A stretch of 14,473 nt of DNA from CAZNNH01 sp964574335 (GTDB lineage: Bacteria > Acidobacteriota > Vicinamibacteria > Fen-336): positions 1 through 14,473 of the forward strand of contig CAZNNH010000162.1 of NCBI GenBank assembly GCA_964574335.1. The letters run 5' to 3'. Positions within the stretch are counted from its first letter, which is position 1. Each line of letters begins with the position of its first letter. Below are positions 1 through 6,385 of this stretch, one piece after another. The position numbers and the translations under genes are program-made. The notes beneath the pieces are model-generated. The model was not told the DNA's origin. It did not search any database and was given only the letters and a program-made list of their open reading frames with translations.

Positions 1-2810
1 AGGTCGTTGATCTTGCCCACCAGGATGATGTCGTTCTGGGCGCAGATCCCCAGCAGAGCGATCAGGCCGATGGTGGAGGAGACGTTGAGCGTCTCGCCGC
101 ACAGCAGCAGGCCCACGATGCCGCCGACCAGGGTGGAGGGCATGTTCAGCACCACCAGCAGCGCCTGCCAGACCGACCCGAACGACGTCAAGAGCACCAC
201 GAAGATCACCAGCAGCACCACCGCCATCAGCACCGCCAGGTGCCGGAGCGCCCGCTGCTGGCTCTCGTACTGGCCACCGAAGCGCAGGAAGTAGCCAGCG
301 GGTAGCTCGACCTCGTCTTCGATCCGCGCCGCCGCCTCGCGCACGAAGCCCCCCACGTCGCGGCCGCTCACGTTGCCGACGATCACCTTGCGGCGCATCA
401 GGTCCTCCCGCAGGATGGTCTGCGGCCCCTCGCCGCGGGAGATCTGGGCGAGCTGCGAGAGCGGGATCCGTTCGCCGCTCGGCGCGCTGATCAGCAGGCG
501 CCCCACCGCCTCCTCGCTCTCGCGGTACTCGTCGGGGAGCCGGATCACCACCGGGGTGACCCGGTCGAGCTCGTAGACGTCGGTGGCCACGATGCCGTTG
601 AGGGCGGTCTCGACGATGTCGGCCACCTGCGACACCGACAGGCCGTGCCGACCGAGGGCGTGGCGGTCGAGCCGGACCACCAGTTGCGGGATCCCGGCGG
701 TCTGCTCCACCTGGAGGTCGGCGGCCCCCGGGATGCCGGAGACCACCCGGTGGATCTCCTCGATCTTGCGGTTGAGCTGGTCGAGGTCGGTCCCGAACAG
801 CTTGATGGCGAGCTGGCCCTCGGTCCCGGTGAGCATCTCGGCCAGGCGGTTGGCGATCGGCTGCTCGAAGATGACGGCCACCCCGGGGAGCCGCTCCAGG
901 CGCTCACGCAGCGCCTCCGTGATCTCGGCAAACCCGCGCCGGCGGCGCTCGCGGGGGAGCAGCTCGATGTGGTAGTGGCTGTGGTTCACGGGATGGACGT
1001 GCTCCGACGACTCCGCCGACCCGGTGGTGCGCGAGACCGAGACCACCTCGGGGAGCTCCTGGATCAGGGCCTCCACTCGGCGCCCCATCTGGACCGACTC
1101 CTCCAGGGAGGTCTCCGGGAGCATCACGGTGGAGGCCAGGATCGCGCCTTCGTCGAGGGGGGGCACGAACTCCGTCCCCAGCCAGGGGAATCCCACCGCG
1201 GCCCCGGCGACCATCAGCGCGAAGACGGCGATCACCGCGCGGCGATGAGCGAGCGCCCGGACCACCAGCCGCCGGTAGACCGCGGTCAGCCGCTCGCAAA
1301 GGGCGCTGGTCCGGGCCGGCCGACCGCCCAGCAGCAGCGACGCCAAGGCGGGCTGCAAGGTCAGGTTCAGGAGCAGGGCGCCGAACAGCCCCGCCGCCAC
1401 CGCGAAGGCGGTAGGGCGGAACATGGCGCCCTCGATACCGCCCAGGCTCAGGAGCGGCAGGAAGACCAGCAGGATGATCAAGGTGGCGGAGAAGAGCAGG
1501 CCGCCCACCTCGCTGGCCGCCGCGAGCACGGTCTCTCGCACCGGCGCCTCTTGGCCCTTCTCGTCCAGCACCCGGGCCACGTTCTCCACCATGATGATGG
1601 AGCCGTTGGCCATCTTGCCGATGGCGATCGCCAGCCCACCCATCGACATCACCGTCAGGGCGACGCCGAACAGGTCCATCAGGATCAGGGCGATCAGCAC
1701 CGAGAAGGGGATGGTGAGGGAGGCGATCAGCGCGCTCCGGAGGTCCCCCATGAAGACCAGCATGACCACCACGATCAGCACCGCGCCGAGCAGCATCGAG
1801 ACCTCGACGTGCTGGAGGGCGCTCTCTATCAGCCGCGACTCGTCGTAGAACGTCACGATCCGGATCGGGTCGGGCAGGCTCCGGCCGATCTCCGCCAGGG
1901 CGGCCTTGACGTTCTCGATCATGCCCAGGGTGTCGCCGCCGTACTGCTTCTCGGTGGTGACGCAGACTGCCTCTTCCCCGTTGTAGCTGGCCGCCTCGCG
2001 GCGGAAGTGGCCGCCGACGTGGACGTCGGCCACGTCGCCGACCCGGACCGGCACGTTGTGCCGCGACGTGATCACGGTGTCGCGGATGTGCTCGATCGTC
2101 TCCAGCCGCCCGACTCCCTTGATCAAGGCCTCCTGTGCCCCCATCCGGAGGACGCCGCCGGAGAAGTTCCGGTTGCCGCCCTCGATCGCCTGCTTGACGT
2201 CGGCCACGGTGATGTCGTGGTGGGCGAGCATCTCGGGGCGCAGGTGGACGTGGAACTGCCTGACGAAGCCGCCCAGGTTGATCACGAAGGAGACGCCGGG
2301 GACGCCCTGTAGCCGGTAGCGGATGGTCCAGTCGGCCACCGAACGCAGCTCCATGGGATCCACCCCTTGGCCCACCACCGCGAACTCGAAGACCTCGCCC
2401 ATCCGCGACGAGACCGGCCCCAGGATCGGCGGGCTGGTGCCGATCGGGAGGCGGCCCGCGATCAGCTCCAGCTTGCTGGCCACGATCTGGCGGGCCTCGT
2501 AGATGTCGGTGCCCCAGTCGAACTCCACGGTGACCACCGAGTCGCCGGTGGTGGACTCGGAGCGGACCCGGGTCACCCCGGGGGCCCCGGCCAGCAGGCT
2601 CTCGAGGGGGAACGAGATCAGCCGCTCCACGTCCTCGGAGGCCATCCCCGGGTTCTCGGTGACGATGTTGACGAGGGGCGCGTTGAGGTCGGGGTAGATG
2701 TCCTTGGGCAGGCGCTGGTAGACGATCGATCCCCACACCGCCACCAGGACCACCAGCAGGATGGTCAGCGGACGACGCGCGAGCGCGTTTCGGATGATGC
2801 CGTCGATCAT
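1..2810 (-). CDS. Heavy-metal-type RND efflux pump (CzcA/CusA-like), 3' end cut by window edge
   Basis: This is the inner-membrane, proton-driven pump of a tripartite efflux system. About 936 codons are visible, the frame is open throughout, and the C-terminus lies off the left edge. The ATG at 2810 follows an AGAGGAGAGGG ribosome site and starts MIDGIIRNALARRPL, a typical RND start with TM1 next. Family signs are the first periplasmic porter region (residues about 35-330), the TM2-TM6 block with MSMGGLAIAIG, a second porter region (about 530-840), and TM8-TM11 ending at IALLGICAQNDIILVGK. Family length is about 1,030-1,050, so roughly 100 residues are missing. Two oddities: TM4 reads GKMANGSIIMVEN, with Asn402 where CusA and CzcA carry the essential Asp, and residues 604-614 hold five histidines. 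It is the last visible gene of the operon, 24 nt after the adaptor. Membership of the metal RND class is clear. The substrate is not decidable from sequence. Confidence 0.93.
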   Translation of the reverse strand, partial: MIDGIIRNALARRPLTILLVVLVAVWGSIVYQRLPKDIYPDLNAPLVNIVTENPGMASEDVERLISFPLESLLAGAPGVTRVRSESTTGDSVVTVEFDWGTDIYEARQIVASKLELIAGRLPIGTSPPILGPVSSRMGEVFEFAVVGQGVDPMELRSVADWTIRYRLQGVPGVSFVINLGGFVRQFHVHLRPEMLAHHDITVADVKQAIEGGNRNFSGGVLRMGAQEALIKGVGRLETIEHIRDTVITSRHNVPVRVGDVADVHVGGHFRREAASYNGEEAVCVTTEKQYGGDTLGMIENVKAALAEIGRSLPDPIRIVTFYDESRLIESALQHVEVSMLLGAVLIVVVMLVFMGDLRSALIASLTIPFSVLIALILMDLFGVALTVMSMGGLAIAIGKMANGSIIMVENVARVLDEKGQEAPVRETVLAAASEVGGLLFSATLIILLVFLPLLSLGGIEGAMFRPTAFAVAAGLFGALLLNLTLQPALASLLLGGRPARTSALCERLTAVYRRLVVRALAHRRAVIAVFALMVAGAAVGFPWLGTEFVPPLDEGAILASTVMLPETSLEESVQMGRRVEALIQELPEVVSVSRTTGSAESSEHVHPVNHSHYHIELLPRERRRRGFAEITEALRERLERLPGVAVIFEQPIANRLAEMLTGTEGQLAIKLFGTDLDQLNRKIEEIHRVVSGIPGAADLQVEQTAGIPQLVVRLDRHALGRHGLSVSQVADIVETALNGIVATDVYELDRVTPVVIRLPDEYRESEEAVGRLLISAPSGERIPLSQLAQISRGEGPQTILREDLMRRKVIVGNVSGRDVGGFVREAAARIEDEVELPAGYFLRFGGQYESQQRALRHLAVLMAVVLLVIFVVLLTSFGSVWQALLVVLNMPSTLVGGIVGLLLCGETLNVSSTIGLIALLGICAQNDIILVGKIND

Positions 2811-2834
2811 GGCCCTCTCCTCTGGTTCCTGGCC

Positions 2835-4076
2835 TCAGTGGACGCGGGCCATGGCCAGCTCCTGGTGCAGCTTCGACTTGAGCTGGAAGGCGCCGGCCGT
2901 CGCCACCGCCTCGCCCTCACGGAGGCCCGCCGAGATCTCGATCTGGCCGTTGTGGCGCGTGCCGACCTCGACCGGTCTCACCTCGAACCCGTCACCGGCA
3001 AGCACGAACACGATCCGCCCTTCGCCGTCGTCGAGCACCGCCTCGGTGGGCACCACCAGCGCCGGGCTCGAGCCGTTCATGGAGATCTGGACGTCGGCGA
3101 ACATCCCGGGCTTGAGCCGGTGGTGCGGGTTCTCCACCTCGGTGCGGACGGTGACGGTCCGGGTGTCCTCCTTGAGGACGTCGCCCACGTAGCTCAGCGT
3201 CCCGCCGAAGGTACGGTCCGGATAGGCCGGGACCGAGATGGTGACCTTCTGGCCGGGGTGTACGCGGGAGATGTCGCGCTCGTAGATCTCGGCGTCGACC
3301 CACAGCGTGGTGGGGTCCATCAGGGTCAGGATCTCCGTGGACTGGTCGACCATCGCACCGAGCACGGCGTTGCTCTCGATCACCCGGCCGGAGATCGGCG
3401 CCAGCAGCGAGATGCTGGGGTGTACCTGGTGAGAGCGGTCGATCTTTCGGACCTGCTCCTCGGTGAAGCCGAGGACGTGCAGCTTCTTCTCGGCGGCCTC
3501 GAGGTTCGCCTCGGCCACCTTCTGCTCCGCCTCGGCGGCCAGCAGGCTTTTCTGGGCGCCGACGCCGCGCTCGAAGAGATGCTGCTCGCGCTCCAGGCTG
3601 GCCTTGGCCAGCTCGAGGTCGGCCCGGGCCTTGAGGAACTCGAACTTGGCCGTGCCGACCTCCTCGCTCTGCAGCGTGAGCAGCGTCTGCCCCTGCTTCA
3701 CCCAGTCACCGACCGCTACCTGGACCTCGGCGATGCGCGCCGGGAAGGCGTAGCTGACGATCGCCTTGCGGTTCTGCGGCGCCAGCACCTTGCCCATCAC
3801 CGAGAGCCGGGAGTCGATGGGACGCCGGGTCACCGGGACGGTCTCGATCTCGATGGTCTGCCTCTCCTCCGGCGAGAGGGCGACGCGCCTTCCGGAGAAG
3901 CCGGCACGGTGGCCGGGCGCCAGGGGCGCCCGGGCCTCGGCCGCCCGGCTCTCTTGATGGCGCGTCCGTCGGGGGCCCGTCTCGGAGGCGGTGCCCGCCG
4001 GCGGCTGGCTACGGCAGCCGAGCAGAGAGGCCAGGAGCAGGAGCGGCAGCATTCGGACGTAGGTCTGCTTTGTCAT
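2835..4076 (-). CDS. Periplasmic adaptor (membrane fusion) lipoprotein of RND efflux system
   Basis: This is the HlyD/CusB/CzcB-type adaptor that joins the RND pump to the outer-membrane channel. It has 413 aa. A hydrophobic leader ends in the lipobox LLGC (Cys21), so it is probably a lipoprotein anchored in the inner membrane, followed by a Pro/Arg-rich linker. The domains run as expected: first half of the lipoyl/barrel-sandwich (about 88-139, with the turn VAVGDWVKQGQTLLTL), an alpha-hairpin coiled coil (about 140-200, Ala/Glu/Leu-rich), second lipoyl half (about 213-250, LLAPISGRVIE), beta-barrel (about 255-335), and a membrane-proximal domain to the C-terminus. No CusF-like metallochaperone domain or dense Met/His N-terminus is seen. 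The ATG lies 3 nt after the stop of the TolC-like gene, with GGGAG inside the end of that gene, which suggests translational coupling. Confidence 0.93.
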   Translation of the reverse strand: MTKQTYVRMLPLLLLASLLGCRSQPPAGTASETGPRRTRHQESRAAEARAPLAPGHRAGFSGRRVALSPEERQTIEIETVPVTRRPIDSRLSVMGKVLAPQNRKAIVSYAFPARIAEVQVAVGDWVKQGQTLLTLQSEEVGTAKFEFLKARADLELAKASLEREQHLFERGVGAQKSLLAAEAEQKVAEANLEAAEKKLHVLGFTEEQVRKIDRSHQVHPSISLLAPISGRVIESNAVLGAMVDQSTEILTLMDPTTLWVDAEIYERDISRVHPGQKVTISVPAYPDRTFGGTLSYVGDVLKEDTRTVTVRTEVENPHHRLKPGMFADVQISMNGSSPALVVPTEAVLDDGEGRIVFVLAGDGFEVRPVEVGTRHNGQIEISAGLREGEAVATAGAFQLKSKLHQELAMARVH

Positions 4077-4079
4077 GGT

Positions 4080-5303
4080 TCACTCTCCCACCGCGCTCTC
4101 GAGCGCGGCGATGGCCAGGTCGTGCTGGTAGAGGGCTTCGGCGTAGCCGGCGCGGGCCTCGACCAGCGTGCGGCGGGCCTCGATCAGCTCGATGCCGCCG
4201 ATCGCTCCCTGCTGGTAGCTGAACAGGAACATGTCGTAGACCTCCCGGGCCTGGGCCAGGATCTGGTCCTCGAAGAGCCGGGTCCGGTCGCGGGCGCTCT
4301 GGGCGTTGGTGTAGGCCTTCTGGACCTCCAGGCGGATCGCGTGGCGCAACCCTTCGGCCTCGTGCTCCAGCGCACGGCGGCTCGCCATCGACTCGGCGAT
4401 CGGGCCCCGCCGCGGCTGCCAGAAGAACAGGGGCACCGGCACGGACAGGGTGACGTCCCAGGTGGTGGCCTCGCCTGCGATACGGTGGCGGGCTGCGCCG
4501 ACCTCGAGATCGGGGAGCGCTTCGAGTCGGGCCTGGCGTTCGGTCAGCCGCTGGCAGGCCTGGGCCAGGTCGAGCTGGCGGATCTCCGGACGGCGCTCGA
4601 GGGCCGTGCGCTCGAGGGTCTCGGCATCGGTCGGCACCGGTGGCCGGCCGAGCTGCCCGGCCACCTCGAGGAGCGAATCGGGAGGCCAGGCGATCTGGAA
4701 GGCGAGCTCGGCGCGGGCCAGCTCAACGTCGTTGGCCGCCGCCTTCTCCACGTTGTGTGCCTTGGACGCCTCGACCTGGGCGCGCAGCCGCTCGACCTCC
4801 GCCACGTCGCCGGCCTGGTACTTGTGCTCGGTCTTCTCCAGGAACTCCCGTGCCAGCGCCAGGTTCTCGCGCGCCAGGAGAAGCCTCTCGCGGGCCAGGA
4901 GCAGCCCGGCGAAGGCGGCCTTGACCTCGAAGTCGAGCAGAAGCCGCACCCGGGCCGCGTCGGCCAGCGCCATGTCGGCCTCGTGGGCGGCGATGCGGCC
5001 ACGTCGGGAGCGTTTGCCGGGGAACTCCAGCACCTGGCTCACGCCCAGGTAGGACTCGCCTTCGCGGCTGAACTGGAAGGGCTTGGGCTGGAGGTCGGAG
5101 TCGTAGCTGAGCACGGGGTAAGGAAGCGCCTTGACCGTCTGGACGTGGGCCAGCGAGGCCTCGTGCCGCGCTCGGGATGCGCGCAGCAGGGGGCTTCTCT
5201 GGTGGGCGAGCTCGAGACACGACTCGAGCGTCAGCGGCTCGGCTGGTGCGGCCGGGGGGCTGGTCAGGCAGGCCCCCAGGGCCAACGCAGTGGCAACAAG
5301 CAC
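4080..5303 (-). CDS. TolC-family outer-membrane efflux channel
   Basis: This is the outer-membrane factor of the tripartite pump, a trimeric beta-barrel with a long periplasmic alpha-tunnel. It has 407 aa, within the usual range. The N-terminus has a short leader ending in LGAC (Cys12), so it is likely a lipoprotein, then LTLESCLELAHQRSPLLRASRA, the usual opening of the first OEP repeat. Long Ala/Glu/Arg-rich helices follow in two repeats (about 30-205 and 215-405), with the second-repeat signature FSYQQGAIGGIELIEARRTL. I chose the GTG at 5303 because GGAGAGGG lies about 8 nt upstream. A CTG six codons further up would add a basic residue to the leader but has no ribosome site, and a stop lies just beyond it. 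The 168 nt upstream (5304-5471) hold no gene I can support. They contain only a small GC hairpin near 5440-5456. Confidence 0.9.
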   Translation of the reverse strand: MLVATALALGACLTSPPAAPAEPLTLESCLELAHQRSPLLRASRARHEASLAHVQTVKALPYPVLSYDSDLQPKPFQFSREGESYLGVSQVLEFPGKRSRRGRIAAHEADMALADAARVRLLLDFEVKAAFAGLLLARERLLLARENLALAREFLEKTEHKYQAGDVAEVERLRAQVEASKAHNVEKAAANDVELARAELAFQIAWPPDSLLEVAGQLGRPPVPTDAETLERTALERRPEIRQLDLAQACQRLTERQARLEALPDLEVGAARHRIAGEATTWDVTLSVPVPLFFWQPRRGPIAESMASRRALEHEAEGLRHAIRLEVQKAYTNAQSARDRTRLFEDQILAQAREVYDMFLFSYQQGAIGGIELIEARRTLVEARAGYAEALYQHDLAIAALESAVGE

Positions 5304-5471
5304 GGTCGATACCCTCTCCAGGAGAGACGCCCGTCACACGGGACGGGCAAGAAACAGCCGTCGCGGGACCATGGCCGCAGGCGAGGTCTGTCATCTTGGT
5401 GGACGGCAACGTGCCCGCTCGGAGGTGGGACACGACTGCCGGGCCGGGCTGGCCCGCGCGAACGCGGTGGG

Positions 5472-5792
5472 CTAGACGGAGGGGGGACCGCGGGGGTCGG
5501 GGCCGGTCAGCTCCTCGGCTTCGGTCAGCGGTGCCGGGAGCGGCAGTGCCAGCCAGCAGAGGGGCAGAAGCGCCACGGCGCTGGCCGCCATCGGCACGGA
5601 GGCCGGCTCGCCGCTGCTGATCCGATCGAGGTGGCAGACCGGGCAGTCCGGGTGGCTGCCGGGGCCGTCGTCAAAATGGAGGAAGTCGGCGCCGGCCCAG
5701 AAGGCCAGGCAGGCGAGGGACAACGTGACGAAGAGGGCCCGTCCTCGACGGACGCGATGGCCCCGGCCTGTCCCCGACTCCTGACTTCTCAT
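5472..5792 (-). CDS. Small two-helix membrane protein with periplasmic His/Cys motif
   Basis: This is a probable 106-aa membrane protein. It has a basic N-terminus (GRGHRVRRGR, residues 9-18), one helix (about 19-37), a short acidic loop with H39, D41, D42 and the motif SHPDCPVCH (46-54; H47, D49, C50, C53, H54), then a second helix (about 66-86) and an acidic, proline-rich tail. By the positive-inside rule the His/Cys loop faces the periplasm, where it could bind a soft metal. Small proteins with a similar H...CPxC arrangement (DUF2946-like) are often found beside metal-efflux genes, but I cannot confirm family membership. It is the first gene on the minus strand and lies 168 nt before the TolC gene, so it is probably the operon leader. 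The start is uncertain: the ATG has GGAG directly against it, and an in-frame GTG lies nine codons upstream. An open frame continues further upstream but loses protein character there. Confidence 0.65.
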   Translation of the reverse strand: MRSQESGTGRGHRVRRGRALFVTLSLACLAFWAGADFLHFDDGPGSHPDCPVCHLDRISSGEPASVPMAASAVALLPLCWLALPLPAPLTEAEELTGPDPRGPPSV

Positions 5793-5805
5793 CTCCGAAC
5801 TCGAC

Positions 5806-5819
5806 GGAGTATACACTCC
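5806..5819. promoter_or_regulatory. Inverted repeat, possible operator of the efflux operon
   Basis: GGAGT-ATAC-ACTCC is a perfect 5-bp dyad about 14 bp before the ATG of the first minus-strand gene. On the minus strand it contains TATACT (5813-5808), a fair -10 element, so a protein bound here could block the efflux operon promoter. Flanking bases extend the symmetry imperfectly (GAC on the left, GTC on the right with one extra base). The shape recalls MerR-family sites, but no MerR-type gene is in the window. Confidence 0.45.
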
Positions 5820-5899
5820 AGTCTGACATGAGTATATGCCCGCAACCGGGGAGTGGCTTCGGGAGCCGGGGCCAGCCCTTGACAGTTTCGAGCATATGT
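5807..5899. repeat. Three GAG(T/C)ATA(T/C) motifs in the divergent control region
   Basis: Related 10-mers on the plus strand are GAGTATACAC (5807-5816), GAGTATATGC (5830-5839) and GAGCATATGT (5890-5899). The first two start 23 bp apart, about two helical turns. The third lies inside the spacer of the plus-strand promoter. They are AT-rich islands in GC-rich DNA, placed between two divergent transcription units, which suggests sites for a shared regulator. This is inference from position and similarity. Confidence 0.45.
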
Positions 5900-5906
5900 C
5901 CATAAT
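5879..5906 (+). promoter_or_regulatory. Sigma-70-type promoter for the NifX-like gene
   Basis: A perfect TTGACA (5879-5884) is followed after 16 bp by CATAAT (5901-5906). Transcription would start near 5913 and give a leader of about 60 nt before the NifX-like ATG. I looked for a -24/-12 (GG-N10-GC) sigma-54 promoter in 5793-5973 and found no convincing one. Confidence 0.6.
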
Positions 5907-5973
5907 AGAGAGAGGAGCTGCCGGACCAGGGGCCCGGCCGGCCCCGCGGCCCTGGGCACGCTCCGGAGGAGCC

Positions 5974-6342
5974 ATGAACCTTTGTATTCCTGTCGACGAC
6001 GATCGGGGCCTGGAGAGCTCGGTCTGCCCCCACTTCGGGTCGGCGCCCGCCTTCCTGATCGTGGACACCGACAGCGGGAGCTGCCGGGTGATCGCCAACC
6101 ACAACCAGCACCACGGCCACGGGATGTGCGCGCCGCTGGCCTCCCTGGAGGGCCAGGCCATCGACGGCATGGCCGTCGGCGGGATCGGCCGCGGGGCCCT
6201 CGGCAAGCTGGCCGCCGCCAACATCCGCGTCTTTCTCTCGGAGCACGCCACGGTGGCCGAGACCGTTGCCGCCCTGAAGGACGGCCGCCTGAAGGTGATG
6301 GGGCTCGAGATGGCCTGCGCCCACGGCCACGGACACTCCTGA
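5974..6342 (+). CDS. NifX/NafY-like (dinitrogenase iron-molybdenum cofactor family) His/Cys-rich protein
   Basis: This is a 122-aa single-domain protein of the Nitro_FeMo-Co/MTH1175 type. The family has an RNase H-like fold, and members bind or carry metal or metal-sulfur clusters. Family features are the opening MNLCIPVDDD, then SSVCPHFGSAPAFLIVD (16-31), and IDGMAVGGIGRGALGKLAAA (63-82) near the usual ggiG motif. Unusual extra ligands are HNQHHGHGMC (43-52) and the tail CAHGHGHS (115-122). The start is fixed by GGAGGA five bases before the ATG. The sigma-54 activator gene begins 43 nt downstream on the same strand. Stand-alone proteins of this type occur next to sigma-54 activators in other anaerobe genomes (for example the orange-protein loci of Desulfovibrio), so a metal- or redox-linked role fits. 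Nitrogenase assembly is unlikely because no nif genes are seen. Confidence 0.88.
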   Translation: MNLCIPVDDDRGLESSVCPHFGSAPAFLIVDTDSGSCRVIANHNQHHGHGMCAPLASLEGQAIDGMAVGGIGRGALGKLAAANIRVFLSEHATVAETVAALKDGRLKVMGLEMACAHGHGHS

Positions 6343-6385
6343 GGCGTGAGGAAGAGACGGTGCCGCCGGGATCCGGGCCGGGGTC

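Noticed and set aside
5472..5474. Long minus-strand frame 5472-6251 as one 259-aa protein
   Set aside because: Its first part is antisense to the NifX-like gene and crosses the divergent promoter region. Only the last 106 residues look like protein.
645..5831. Very long plus-strand open frames opposite the efflux operon (645-2312 and 2367-5831)
   Set aside because: They lie antisense to clear RND, adaptor and TolC genes and have Arg/Gly/His/Asp-biased composition with no domains. They are GC-driven shadows.
5940..5973. GGGCACG near 5955 as a sigma-54 -24 element
   Set aside because: No GC lies at the required 10-base spacing, and it is too close to the ATG.
5836..5973. In-frame upstream extension of the NifX-like gene
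   Set aside because: It would run through the promoter. The GGAGGA site before the ATG at 5974 and the family start decide against it.
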